This document shows, piece by piece, positions 12,365 through 24,490 of a stretch of DNA of 64,000 nt. The number at the start of each line of letters is the position of its first letter. Positions within the stretch are counted from its first letter, which is position 1. The position numbers and the translations under genes are program-made. The stretch covers positions 501,521 to 565,520 of the forward strand of contig JAJVDF010000230.1 in NCBI GenBank assembly GCA_022410635.1. The letters run 5' to 3'. Under the pieces are notes generated by a model. That model was not told where the DNA came from and did no database searches. It was given only the letters and a program-made list of their open reading frames with translations. Source of the stretch: Tretioscincus oriximinensis (Eukaryota > Chordata > Lepidosauria > Squamata > Gymnophthalmidae).

Positions 12365-12855
12365 TTCGGTATAGAATAGGACCACACTCTTTACGACCAA
12401 TACCTGGTTTAGCCTGGTTGTTTGGCATGTGCTCTGTCACTGGTTTTTGTTGGCTTACATTTTGGACATTTTATATTGCTGTTCTTTTTTGTGGAGTGAC
12501 TTGCTTGGTTTCGCTTGGCTTTTGGGTCTTTTTTAGGTTGAGATTTTAGTTTGTTCTCTTGACATAAAAGTAACCCAAGACCAAAACTTTGAAGCTGGAA
12601 AAAAGTTTTTCTGCAAGTTGCCCAAGAAACCTGTCCCTGCAAAGGGATGCAGTCTTTATCTGTTTAATATGAAGATGAGACCAGGGGAAATTAGGGTTTC
12701 TCATTGCCATTTTGTCAGAACCTTTTTTATGGGTTTCTCTACAAAGTGAGAACAAAGCCATTTCTGTACCTGTTGAACCTATTCTGGATCAGGGCAAGTA
12801 ACCCTCTTCCTGGATATGCAATCTATTGCTTAGTGGGATGGGTTGCCATTGGGTT
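12365..12855. other. Non-coding stretch
   Basis: No gene or recognised repeat. Overlapping frames on both strands are short and unsupported. Confidence 0.45.
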
Positions 12856-12972
12856 GGCTTCATCCACCCATCACTTATTTGATCCACTATAATTGGATAT
12901 TCCACAATAAAGCATGCATATTCTGGAATATTCAACTGCAGTAGAATAAATAAGTGGTGTGTGGATGCAGCC
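12856..12972. mobile_element. Foldback MITE, 117 bp
   Basis: The left arm ggcttcatccacccatcac and the right arm, inverted (ggctgcatccacacaccac), pair along about 45 bases down to ggatattcca / tggaatattc. The ends GGCTGCATCC resemble the ends of the repeats at 21688 and 44094. No transposase. No clear target duplication. Confidence 0.6.
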
Positions 12973-13944
12973 TAAGCTAATCTTCATTAAAGACCCTGAC
13001 ATCAGATGCCTGGAATTAATGTTCCCAGTTTTTTGCATCTCCAGTTATAGCCATTTCATTGATGCAATAACTATCTGTGTCATGTTTGGTGACACTCCTG
13101 GCCTGGCACTGAAATAAAGCCTTATTGTATCCCAAACCTGAGTACTATTCTGTCAAAGGGTAAAAGAGTGAGATATATTGTCAAGTATATTACAGGTGCA
13201 TTCGATATAATCTTTTTATTATTATATCCCATCTAGGACTTTTGGATGAAGGGCAGATTTGTTTCCAGACACGCCAGGCAGAGCTCTGCTTTGGCCATTG
13301 CTGCTCCTGGCATGGATGGCTCCTCCTGCTTTCCTGTTGGGACGGAGGGAAGAGTTCCTCCACCATGGCTACCAGCATAAATCTCAGTCAGGCAGCAGAA
13401 CTGCTCTAATGCAGTCCTAACTAACACCACTGGTGCGTGAAGAACTTCATTTTAATACCTTGCTTTTTTCACCTGGAGGGACTCAGAGCAGCTATGAAGA
13501 CTTACATTTTATCTTCTTCCCAATCACATTGAGGTGATGGACCCTATAGGACAGCTAGGTAAGCTGAAGCTAAGAGCAGTAGAGGGCTCTATGATGTTCA
13601 AATGTAAATGTACACTCCAACAAAGTATTCTCAGCTATGAAAGTGTTCATTTTAGCTCAGAAGGACACCTCAGTTTGGTCTGCATTGAATGGTGTCAGTG
13701 TTGGAACCCCTAGGAGTGTGCCCAAAAATGATGTCACTTCCTGTGTGTGACAGGAAGTGACATCACTCTGGCCTCCATTTTCCAGAAATAAACATCAGAA
13801 GTGACATCACTTTGATGTCACTTTCAGTAAAATGACTGCCCCCATGTAAGGGGGGTAGTCATTTGCTTTCTCATGTACCCCTGCATGAGACTCGAGATCT
13901 TGTGCAAGGGTACACGATTTCAGAGACTGCATGAGATACACCTG
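12973..13944. other. Non-coding stretch with old repeat pieces
   Basis: 13205-13470 contains inverted SINE/LINE-like 3' ends (tattattatatcccatctagg; tttaataccttgc...cacctggagggactcag). 13715-13830 holds a gacatcac / gtgatgtc palindromic minisatellite like that inside the hAT element at 4610. Confidence 0.45.
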
Positions 13945-14072
13945 CAACTCCCAACCCTGACTGGTGGCTGTATATCCTGACAGGCACTCACCCCTCTCTA
14001 CAGCAGAAACATAAGTCTCGAATGCCGACCTCTCAATTGAAAGGCTGGTTCTTAAGCTCTGTGGCACCGTGC
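13945..14072 (-). mobile_element. SINE 5' half, minus strand
   Basis: Minus-strand reading is gcacggtgccacagagctta then cctttcaattgagaggtc, matching the head of the SINEs at 12067 and 52812. The 3' tail is missing. Confidence 0.6.
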
Positions 14073-15329
14073 TTCTTGGGACTTGGTGACTTGAAACAGA
14101 GCCGGTCATTTACATAATGCTGCTTTAAACACCCTAGGGGGGCAGGACCACATCCCCTGAGGAGTCTTCACTAGCAGACCCTGATACATACATGCATACA
14201 TGTGCATTTTTCTGTATATTGTCAGCTGTGTAAATCCTCAATGCCCATATAGATGCATTTCTCATTCTACAGATGAAAAAGCTGCCATGACATATAGAAC
14301 TTTAGGGTGTCAAAATTCACTGGTGTGCATACAGTTCAATGCACTAATCTTAGCACATCCTTCCCAGTCTTTTCTGCTAATATAGCAAGCATGCTGTGAA
14401 TCAGAATTGTGATTGCAATTTGAAGTCTGACACCTTTACACTGTGGCAGAGAAAAGTGTTTCTGTCTCAGTCTTCTTTTTCCTCTGTTAATTTCCCCATG
14501 CATGCCTGAGGTCGTGGAACACAAAATTCAATGCCATTCAAGCTGGTTATTTCATTTGACGATAGATCTGGAGTTCAGTCATTCTTTTTGCCATCTATGT
14601 AAATGACATGGATAAGCAATTGATTATATAAAAAAGGAAGCAACTTTTACCAGCAATTATTTTATATTTAATTCTTTGTATCAAAGATTTTCACAGTGCC
14701 CAGGAATTAATCAAGTTTATTGTTTAACCTGCTTCAGTTCTTCATTTGGTATAATTACGTTTAAGACTTTCACTCTGTCTACTTGTAGGATTTCCATACC
14801 CTTACATAATGCTCCCACTTGGCTTTCTTATACTTAGATGAGCTGATATATTATTTTCTGATGCTTTGTGCTATTTTCTTGCCTGAAAATGTACTGGTAT
14901 GTGTACCCATCTATGGTTGAGGAAAATAGCTTTCCCCCCTTATTTTAAGTCACTATTGTTAATGCTTTCATCCTATATTTTATTTCTGTAACCCACACCG
15001 AAACTTTCAAGTGTAAAACAGGTTAGAAATGCAAATGAACAAGTGGGGAAAAAATTCAAGCTGCTTCACTGAGTAAAGCAGGTTCATTATGAATTTTAAA
15101 AGGCTTGCATTTCTGAAACTTCTGATACTTCTGCAGCTCTAATTTTTATGAAATTATTATACATGAGGCATAAATTCAACACAAAAAGAGCCTGTGTTTT
15201 GTACATGATAACCAAAACAATGCACCTAAGATGTGAGATTCCCAAACACAAGTCTATTGCTTAGCAAAAACATTGCGGGACTTTACAAAAAGAAAAGACA
15301 ATGGTTTGGGGTTATATTACATGAGGGGG
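14073..15329. other. Unique AT-rich non-coding stretch
   Basis: Nothing recognisable. Confidence 0.5.
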
Positions 15330-16170
15330 TGAAAAACTGCAGCCCACGGGCCCCACGAGGCCTGCAAGGCCTCTGATGTGGCCTGTGATGACCCTCTGGG
15401 TCCACCCACTCGAACTCCCCTATAGCCTTACCCTCTGATCCTAGTTACCTATCTGCTAGGCTTGACCTTCTTTTAGTCTCCTCCATCCACTCTTGGTGCA
15501 GCTACTGCAGAGGACAAAGAGGCGACCACAAGGTGTCAAATAGGAGGAGCACAAAAATGACCAGAAGTAGAACAGGAGCAGCAGGAGCAAGCTTGGAATG
15601 TTGATGCAGCGTCAGTAGAGCTAGCAGAGTAAAGCTGCTGCTCCTGTACACTTCTGTGCACTTCTGCTTTCCTCTGAAAAAGAGGCAGAAGTGGAGGACA
15701 AGCAGGAGGCCCCAAGCCACACATAGCCAATAAAGGCCAAAGTAATTTTCCCCGTGCCCAAGAAGATGCAGGGAAGAATTAGGAGGCTTCTTGGGTTATG
15801 TAAAGATGATTCGGCATCTACTGGCTCTCTCAGCAGCCTCTCAAGAGACTTTGCTGCTTCTTCCATTGCTTCTGGGAATTCCAGTAGACACCCACATCAT
15901 CTTCCACTTGCCCAAGAAGCTGCCTAATTCTTCCAAATTATTTCTTTGGTAAAGGGAAGATGTAATCAGGTGGCTGGCATTTTCTACCCCCCCCCCCCCG
16001 CTCCACAGGGCTTGGGGGGGGGGATAAGGGATTTTTTCCCCTTTGGGGGAAAGGGACAGAGCTTGGGAAGTGGCAGCACCATGTGGCCCTTGAATAATGG
16101 CCCTGGCTCCAAGAGTTTTCCCAGCCCTGCATTTTATAGTCAAAAAGTTACTCCCGGGGCACCATGGCAG
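15330..16170. repeat. GC-rich island, possibly an old hAT-like remnant
   Basis: The left edge gggggtgaaaaactgcagcc and cacgggccccacgaggcctg resembles the start of hAT elements of the 'cagggg..., ...gcggcccg' type seen at 3935 and 47280. No matching right end or target duplication could be found. The interior has C and G runs at 15987-15999 and 16014-16023. Frames of 100 codons on the minus strand are compositional. Confidence 0.35.
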
Positions 16171-17538
16171 AGGTGAAACAATGCAGTAAATAATTTAGGA
16201 AAGGGTGCCAGACTTAAAGTTATACATTATCACAAAAAGGAGGAAGTTGACATAAAACAGTAAAACTGGGGTAAAGAAGAGTGATACAAAAATCAGAAAG
16301 AGTGGCAATCTTACATATATAAACACAGATCATAACAGATACAGAGTTGTTTGTTTGAGGAATTTGGTAATCATTAAGGTGCACACGAGATAGCAAAAAC
16401 ACGATCAAGTGTCCTTTTGGACTAAACATGAGTCATTTGGCAATTCATGATTAGAGAGGATGATAGGAAGGCACGTTCAGATGACAGGAGTCATTAGCAT
16501 TTCCAAAATTGTGCTTTGATCTGTCAATCTTAAAGCTTTGGTCATCTCGTTAACATAGAAGATGGCAGTCTGAAGTGGTGGGAATCCAAGTGGGAAAACT
16601 TTAATTTTCAAGTCCATAGGAAATAATGTTAAGTAAGGTTGTAATAGCAATTCTGGGTGCCAGATCCATGGATCTGTGGCTGGGGAGGGGGCTTGAGAAA
16701 GGAAACTCCTCTGACCATTTTTGCCTCAAACCCAAGCAGAATGGGTTCAAGAATGCCAAAGTTATTATTTTTAGAAGATTTTTAAAAATAGACTTGTGAA
16801 AGTTACAGCTGGGCCACATTCTTCCGTTTAAACTAGATCACAAACAGAATACATTAAAAATAAAAGTTTATAAGGTCTCAAGTTGTATTTTCCAGCATGC
16901 AAGTCAATGGCCCTTAGAGAATCATTGCAGCAAGTGTGTTTAGTAACCAAGTACTCCTTCAATTAGCACATATATGAAAAAAAAAACATTTAAAGGTCAT
17001 TTGATGGGGGATTAGGAGAGCAAGCAGTTTCTTATGCTGCACTGGACTGGTTCTCCACAGAAACACATTGGTGGATCGCAAGGTCTGCTACTTAGCACAG
17101 GTAGCTGTATTGCTTTGCTGGCTTGGTGTCAGCAATCTGAGTGGCTTCTATATGGACTTTTGAGGCTAGTGCTGAATGTATTTGAATAGATTTTAGCTGT
17201 TTAAAGTAAAAATATTACATCTGTATCTTTACAAAACTTTGTGTTTGGGGGAAAGTAGGTGTTACCTCAGGTCCTCTGTGTCTATATTGCACAAGTGATT
17301 TGGAGTTCAGTGGCCAGGGGATAATCCCCCCCCCCCCCAAGACAAGGGCAATTTGGTCCATTTAGTTTGGTCCTGGGGATAGCTGCCTGGGCCTGATCAA
17401 CATATTTTTATACTTTTTATTCTCCTCCCCTGGAGTGACATCCTTGCCTGATGCTCTAGATTGCACAAGAGTGTTGGGATGCAGAGGATCAAGATGGCTC
17501 TCAGCTTGGGTTCCATCTTGAGTATAGTCTTTTGCAGG
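16171..17538. other. Non-coding stretch
   Basis: No feature is supported apart from a C run near 17327-17338. Confidence 0.5.
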
Positions 17539-17543
17539 GTCTG

Positions 17544-17842
17544 TGTGAGACCACTGATGGTTAAAGGAAGCACACAGACAGAAAGTGATCAGCTCTAAAA
17601 TGATTTATTCAGCTCTTAGTGGTTACTTAGTCTGGTCTGCAGTGATTGTCCTCTGGCAGAGGAGCAATTTATATACTGTGCACCAACCAATCACTGCAAC
17701 CAATACTTCCCACTAAAACTCATGCAACTATATACGATTCTTGCAAGAGCAAGTCTTCCTTCCAAAATCCCAGGGAAAAATGTCCAGGATCCAACCAGGT
17801 TCATATACAGTATGTATATATACTGTCAGGAACCTCCTGACA
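17544..17842 (-). mobile_element. Solo LTR, 299 bp
   Basis: It starts TGTGAGACC and ends CTCCTGACA (TG...CA), and is flanked by a perfect 5-bp duplication GTCTG at 17539-17543 and 17843-17847. On the minus strand it carries a TATA-like gtatataaatt (17667-17677) about 60 bases before AATAAA (17604-17609), the promoter-then-polyA order of an LTR. No internal retroviral sequence remains, which fits LTR-LTR recombination. Confidence 0.75.
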
Positions 17843-17847
17843 GTCTG

Positions 17848-20310
17848 GCTTGAGGGAGCATATTCAGATCCAGGGTACCATTCAACAGAATAAACAGATG
17901 GTTCTCATATTATATATTATTGGAAGGGCCTGTAAAATGTTGTGGCCATGAGTTTCACCTTTCATTCCCCTCCCCCCAGTGCATCTGTGTTCCTCCTTTT
18001 CTCTAGTTTCCCCCATCTCTTTTCCTCACTCTGTCTTCCTCACCCCCTTCTTTCCTCCCTCCACTTCCTCCCATCTATTCCATCATTAAGAATAATTTCT
18101 AAAAAATCAAATTGCATTACACTTTTAGGGAGACCAATCAACAATATTATCATCAGTATATTTGTCAGTCTCACAGTAAGATAATTCATGCTAAATATAT
18201 TGGAAGTACACTGCAATAGTTTAAAACTGCTTTCCTGTAAAATACAATGCATTAGTTCATACAAGTTGTTAATCAGGTATCATTTTCTTGGCTTTCAATT
18301 ATTATTTTATTAAGAAATTTGACACATTTAGGTTCATAAGTGCTTTGCAGGGAAAAGTGGCAAGGAGGTCTTCTAGACCAAGTCTTTGAAATCTTGTAGG
18401 GAAACTAATGAGTTGTTGTCTTTGTTGCTATAAAATGGTTATCTGCAAAATGCAGAAATAGAGGGGGATATCAATCAATGGATGGTTTTCCTTCCTCTTA
18501 ATCAACCTACAGCTGTGCTTAATTATCTTGTTTAAAGTTGCTTTCATTTACTGACTTATTTATGTGCATCCAAGTATTCAGGTTTAGAAATAAAGAAAAA
18601 AATCTTGACAGAAATGCCACTTGACTACAACTATTTGATACAGGTTCTCTGGCAAATTATAATCACTTAGGCACAAAATAGTTTCATTTATATATTTACT
18701 TATATATTTACTTATATATTTATATCCCATTCTATATTCAAGGTTCTCAGTGTGAATCACAAATAAGTAGTTGTAAAAATGGATAAAACAAGGAATTAAA
18801 ATACCTGCATAGTCTAAGCAGAGGTCTCAAGTAAAGGCCAGTATGAAAAGATGTCTCTTCACCAGATATTTATACAAATTCTAAAAAATTATTGGATTCA
18901 CTTAAGCACACTTCGGAGATGGAAGAAAAGTACATGTCAAACAGAAGACAAGAGTCAATCCTGCTTGTTAACATAATTTGTATGGCTATCAATCTTGATT
19001 GACTGATTGATGATGAGACTATGCTTATTCACCTACTGTTATCCAACACTGAGCAAAAGCTTTTTCCTGATTTTCCTGAGTTCCCATGGAAATCAGTTGT
19101 TTCTAATATTATATTTGATATGTTTGATAAAGATTTTTATATTACAATACATATATTACATATTTCATAAAATAATTTCAAATGATGTTAAGTTTCTAGT
19201 CACTTAGTTTTTTTAAAAAAAATACTAAGATGGGATGGTATGAGCTACGAAATCAGCAATTTTTAAACAAATTGTCCCATTGACTAGATAGATTAGTCTT
19301 ATTCGACATCAGCAAGGTTATATTACATTTTTGGTAATTATGCCTTCATTTTTTAAACTGTCATGTATTGTTATGTTGATGGTTTTGACTGGGGGGGGGA
19401 GATGACAAAGTCTTGGAAAAATGGGTTATAATCCATTTAAATTTCTAATTTTCTAACGCTATTGCTAATAAAAATGTTTGGATGAATAGCATTTATATGT
19501 TAATTGAGAAATAAACATCATGCTTGATTTTTAAAGTCCCAATTCTTTATGTGGATTTATATTTTTAGTTATTTTTTATTTTTGAAAATTAATTTTTGAT
19601 CATGGAATCCTACTAAAATAATTTAATTTTTGACTCAAAGGATCATTCATAAATCTAAAACATATTTAGTGTGAGTGTGACTTGTTTAAAAATTTAATCC
19701 TGGATCAGAGGAATACTTTGATTTGATAGAATAGAGGATTCGTTACTATGGCAGAAACAAAATAAGCATATATTTTAATTCTCCACTTTATTTTGATAGA
19801 AATTTAATGTGATATAGTATGGATATTTAATTCTTCTCTTTTCAGTCCTGTTAGAGGAGCTTAATTTGAAGTCTGTATATAAGAAAAATTTCAGTAAATT
19901 ATTTCTATAGGTTAATAACATAACTTTGAATAATTCTTTTATATAATATCTAAAATTTCATCTGAATTGTTACTATTTCCTTCAGGACCTGTCATTTCAG
20001 GGAAAATAATTTTCTAGAATCTAGTTTCAACTGGTAAGTTAAATGTTTAACCACTTACATTTGAAAAACTATTTTAGCATATATGGTATATTCCCCCCCC
20101 CCCTTTAACACAATGAGTTAAAAACATCTGTTTTGTTAATTTGTGAAATCACCCAATCCCAAGCCCAGACAAACATACCTTAATGCTTTCTCAAAGAAAG
20201 CAAAAACCTTTCCAATCTACTTGGGTAGTCTAACTTACAAATGAGAAACTGATGTTCTGAGACATGCTCAGTAAGGATTTAGCTTCTCCCCACAGTAATC
20301 ACATGATTAA
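17848..20310. other. Unique AT-rich non-coding stretch
   Basis: An inverted LINE-like 3' end is possible at 18685-18900 (tatatcccattctatattca then aaggttctcag). 19390-19399 is a G run. Nothing else is recognised. Confidence 0.5.
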
Positions 20311-20319
20311 CCCCATGAC

Positions 20320-20896
20320 TAGAGTTGTCATACATCCCAGTAAAGCGGGACAATCCCGGTTTGGGAGACTAAAATATAGTCCCCTCCGGATTTTAAGTTA
20401 AAATCCCGGCTTTTTACATTCCCCGATGCTGCATCAGGGAATGTAAAAATGCAAGATTTTAAAGGCAAAGAGCTGTCAGAGCTGATGGCTGCAGCCCGAG
20501 CAACGNTTTCCGGGGTCCTGGAAGGGAACTCGGAGTGTGCTGTAGCTGCTCCAATGCTGGAGGCCGAGTCAGGCAAAGCACGCCAACTCATCCCCAACAA
20601 AGGAAAAACGCCTGGGTTTGTGACAGGAAGGCAGCTCTGTTCTCCTGTCACAAACCCAGGCATTTTTCCTCCGCTGAAGGAGAGTTGGCGCTAGCAGGCG
20701 CATGAAAACCCGCCTCCAGCATTGGAGCAGCTACGCACACACACACACGCTTGTGGTGAGGCAGGCAGAAGAGAGGTTCTGCCTGTCTTACTACAAGCGT
20801 CCATATGTGTGCGTGTGTACGTGTGTGTGCACGCGCGTGCACGCACCCCCACCCCACCCCGTCCCAGTTTGGGGCTGCCAAAATATGGCAGCCCTA
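20320..20896. mobile_element. Foldback TIR transposon with 9-bp target duplication
   Basis: The left end tagagttgtcatac and the right end, inverted (tagggctgccatat), are terminal inverted repeats. CCCCATGAC lies at 20311-20319 and 20897-20905. Inside are nested palindromes: ttacattccccgatgctgca / atcagggaatgtaa at about 20417-20450, and gcctgggtttgtgacagga paired with cctgtcacaaacccaggc at about 20611-20662. The words gctccaatgctggag (20548) return inverted at 20715. Coding capacity is nil. A 9-bp duplication is longer than the hAT norm of 8 and recalls Mutator-like elements. Confidence 0.7.
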
Positions 20897-20905
20897 CCCC
20901 ATGAC

Positions 20906-21687
20906 TAACCACATTTTCTCTCTTCTCACGAATTTCCTGCTTTCTCCCATATAGAAAGAGACATACAAAGGCTGGAAAAGGGAAATTGGATTCAATCCAA
21001 CACCTTGTGCAAAAATATCTGCAATTAGCAGATTAGGCTATCCATGCACCTTTATTGCAAATGCATTGCAAAATCTCCAATAGAACATGGGCAAAGCAGA
21101 CATGATGGTGGAATATTTCGGCAAGAATCAGGAAAGGAAACGTCATGTGCATAAACGCTTAGACTGCAGGTATAATATGCATTTTCATATCTAGTTATCT
21201 TTGTTTGAGTATTTTGTTTCAGTTCTAATCCTTTTATTTATTTTTAACTAATGGGTGCTGTTTTAATTTTACATCTGTCTTTAGCCAAAATGTTGTATCC
21301 TCTGTTCACTACTTTCATTGTGACCTACTGAGTTAATTTTCTTTTCTTTGATGTATCTTTTTTTCCAACACTTTGAGGGAATTTTGACATCTAAATATTG
21401 TTTTTCATGCCCATTATTAAGTAAAATAGGTGAAAACCTCTAGGTTCTTTTTGTTTTTTGAATTTTCTAATCTCCAGTTCATTTTATGGATGTGTGCACT
21501 GAATAAAAGCATCAGAGAGGGGCACATTTTTTAAAAAAAGTTTTTTACTTGGATCTTTATGGCACCATTCCAAAGTGGTTTATATTGGAACTGTATAATC
21601 ACTGGAATTCAGTAGAAACATCCTCAAGTTCATGAAATACTCTTAGTTCATGTATGAGTATCTCATGTGACAATAGAAACAGAAATT
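20906..21687. other. Non-coding stretch
   Basis: No gene. A short inverted LINE-like 3' end may lie near 21540-21600 (ccaaagtggtttatatt). Confidence 0.45.
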
Positions 21688-22030
21688 AAGGCTGCATCCG
21701 CACAGCAGATCTCTATTTGTATAGTAGAGACATGGAGGCCCCTCCGCTGCACTGATCATGCCTTTCCAACCTTCAGTGTGCTGAAAAGCCCTGTTGCTCC
21801 ATGACATCTGATCACTAGTTTTGTGTGGTCCCAGCATGGAACTGTTCAGGGATACTGTGGTCAGACACACTTCTGCAAACATGGCAAGAAGCCACACAAG
21901 ATTCCATCCAGGGGAAGGGAACAACATCTAATTGGGCACACTCGCATGCAGAGGTTGCTGGGAGCCACATCGGAGTATAGAGATCTTGACTCCTGATCCA
22001 ATGCTGCAGGTTTCCAGGCAGCAGCATGGA
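21688..22030. repeat. Interspersed TIR-like repeat, copy 1
   Basis: It shares in order gcagatctct, tagagacat, gctgcactg, gtgctgaaaagc, catggcaagaag-like and ggttgctggga words with the repeat at 44094-44415 in the same orientation. The left end ggctgcatccgcacagc looks like a TIR. The right end is not resolved. Confidence 0.55.
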
Positions 22031-23148
22031 CTAACCCAGGTAAGTGCTGGATGGAGGGCCAATTGCCTAAAGCCCATGCTGCTCCTTACTTCATGCTGCA
22101 TAGCCTGTGCAAGCAGCTTAAGTTGATTCCTAAATTTTGAATATTGGTTTGGAACTGATCTAGAAAAATCCATTATCAAGAATTTATTTATTCTGCCCTA
22201 ATGAAGAATAGGGACAATGGTCTTTAAATCTCAAATGCTGGTTGTTGTCCAAGAATATTTGATGACCCAGATTCTATTCATGTATCAATGNGAAAATGGA
22301 TGAAAATGGTAAAGGGCAATTAGTCTGTTATAGGTCCATGCATATATAGATAAGGATATGTCTATCTGCCAAGAAAACTACTCCAAATTCCATTTTCTTC
22401 CTGTTGGGCAAATGTTTATTCACAGAAGCACAGAATCCTTTTCATCGTCCATCTGTTTTTATTCAATTTCTTGCATTAATAACATTGAAATTAGCCAATG
22501 CCTTCTTTTTCAGGTTCCTGCTTTTTATTAACAGTATTTAAATATGCAGCAATACGGAGATCGTTTCTCATATTGAACTGTCCTACCAGTTTTCCTTTTG
22601 ATCATAATGACCATGGTTAGTTATGCTACATTTGGAATTGCACGCCGTATGCACAAAGCACCATGAGTGCTTTGAAATACAGCCGACTAGAGATTCGAAC
22701 TTATTTTTTCTGTTTTGAAACCTTGCCAAATCCATTAAAATATTTGCTGCATAGTTACAGATTGTTTTGCTTCCCAGGGGAATTGATTTAAAAGTAAATT
22801 GCATGTAAGTGTTAGATGAAAATAACTTCATTAGCCACTTCTCTCTCTACTAGCATTTCTTTTAACTGCTTAAGAAGGACAGTGGGAAATTTGACATATG
22901 TTTGAACAGAGACCTAATAAGTATCTGATACCCTCAATAAATTAATATTTTGATATGCAAATACATGCATTTTTACAAACCAAGAGGACCAGAGGAAGAT
23001 TACCTTTGGGGTCACAGGAAGCATACTTTTACAATCATAGCAACCTCAATATATAGCTTGAGAAAAGTTAAATGAAATGGCCTGTCCAATGACTTTTTAA
23101 AAATTGCAATTTTTATGTCAAATATTATTTATTAATTAGTCATTTAAC
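22031..23148. other. Unique non-coding stretch
   Basis: No gene or repeat is recognised. Confidence 0.5.
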
Positions 23149-23670
23149 TAGGGTTGCCATACGTCCCGGGAAGGCGGGACAATCCCGCTTTGGGGCACTA
23201 AAATGTAGTCCTCTCCAGGTTTTAAGATAAAGTCCTGGATTTTTACATTCCCCGATGCTGCATCAGGGAATGTAAAAATCCAGGATTTTAAAGGCAAAGG
23301 AGCCATCAGGGCTGATGGCTGCAGCCCGGCAACACATTCCGGGGTCCTGGAAGAAACCTCGGAACGTGCCGTATCTGCTCCAATGCTGGAGGCGGGGTTT
23401 TGCGCCTGCTGTCAGGCAAAGCGTGCCAACTCACCTCCAGTAGAGCAAAAACGCCTGGGTTTGTGACAGGAGGACAGCCCTGTTCTCCTGTCACAAACCC
23501 AGACATTTTTCCTCCGCTGGCAGCAAGTTGGCGCACTTTGCTTGACAGCAGGCATGAAACCCCGCCTCCAGCATTGGAGCAGCTGCGCGCGCACACGCGC
23601 GCACACACGGACGCTTGTGGCGAGACAGGCAGAAGAGACCCCCACCCCGGTCCCGGTTTTGGGCTGCAAG
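23149..23670. mobile_element. Second copy of the foldback transposon, 3' end lost
   Basis: It begins tagggttgccatacgtcc and follows the copy at 20320 almost base for base, including both internal hairpins (cgatgctgcatcaggg; gggtttgtgacagga with its inverse). It stops at gttttgggctgcaag, just before the expected right TIR, where CR1 sequence begins. So the right TIR and duplication are missing. Confidence 0.7.
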
Positions 23671-24278
23671 AAAAGGATCTTGGGGTGTTAGTGGACAATT
23701 CAATGAAAATGTCAACCCAGTGTGCAGCAGCAGCAAAAAAGGCAAATTCCATGTTGGGGATAATTAGGAAAGAAATCGAAAATAAGTCAGCAAATGTTGT
23801 TTTGCCTCTTTATAAATCTGTGGTGATGCCACATTTGGAATACTGTGTTCAATTCTGGTCACCACATCTCAAGAGGGATATTTTGGAACTGGAGAAGGTG
23901 CAGAAAAGGGCAACAAAAATGATCAAGGGTCTGGAGCACATCCCTTATGAAGCAAGGCTGCAACATCTGGGCCTCTTCAGCCTTGAAAGGAGACATTTGA
24001 GGGGTGATCTGATTGAAGTGTACAAAATCATGCATGGGATCGACAGAGTGAATAGAGAAAAAATGTTTTCTCTATCACACAACACAAGGACCAAAGGGCA
24101 CTCCTTAAAACTGTTGGGTAGAAAAGTGAGAACAGACAAAGGAAAGTATTTTTTCACCCAGAGGGTCATCGGCCTGTGGAATTTACTTCCTGAAGAGGTA
24201 GTGGTAGCTAAGAGCTTGGATAGTTTCAAGACAGGACTAGACAGGTTTATGGACACCAAGGGTATAAATGGATACTAA
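23671..24278 (+). pseudogene. CR1-class LINE ORF2 remnant: reverse transcriptase C-terminus
   Basis: About 200 codons read without a stop from KDLGVLVDNSMKMSTQ to DRFMDTKGINGY and end at TAA. Motifs typical of the end of CR1/L3-type ORF2 are present: KANSMLGIIRKEIENKS, LPLYKSVVMPHLEYC, FWSPHLKRDI, LEKVQKRATKM and LFSLERRHLRGDL. The catalytic palm with its YADD-like motif lies upstream and is absent, so this is a 5'-truncated, dead copy, as usual after target-primed reverse transcription. The frame happens to run upstream into the neighbouring foldback transposon (a 292-codon open frame from 23400), a chance fusion and not evidence of a gene. The stop-free frame suggests a fairly recent insertion. 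Confidence 0.85.
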
Positions 24279-24490
24279 GATAGTTGTCTGGATGTAGTCT
24301 CCGGGATGTAGCAACAGGCAGGACTCTTGAAATACCATTTGCAGGGAGTCACGAACAGGAGCAGCATATTTTGCTTTCCTCTGTTTGGACTGCCCAGGTG
24401 CATCTGGTGGGCCTCTGTGTGACACAGAATGCTGGACTCGATGGGCTGTGGCCTGATCCAGTATGGCTCTTCTTATGTTCTTATGTTCTA
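24279..24490 (+). mobile_element. CR1-class LINE 3' UTR and (TTATGTTC)n tail
   Basis: Continuous with the RT remnant. It contains gcaacaggcaggactc, ctttcctctgtttggactgc and gatgggctgtggcctgatcc, and ends tcttatgttcttatgttc, the octamer tail of this LINE group. Confidence 0.85.

Noticed and set aside
15330..16170. Complete hAT element
   Set aside because: Only a left-end-like sequence is seen; no right TIR or 8-bp duplication was found, so it is kept only as a GC-rich island.
20730..20860. CRISPR-like or regulatory array from the CA/TG runs and repeats
   Set aside because: These are simple repeats inside a foldback transposon; there are no spaced repeats, and the host is a vertebrate.
22011..22041. 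Segment between ctgcag and gtaagtgctgg
   Set aside because: The donor is good but no polypyrimidine tract precedes the AG, and it abuts a repeat copy.
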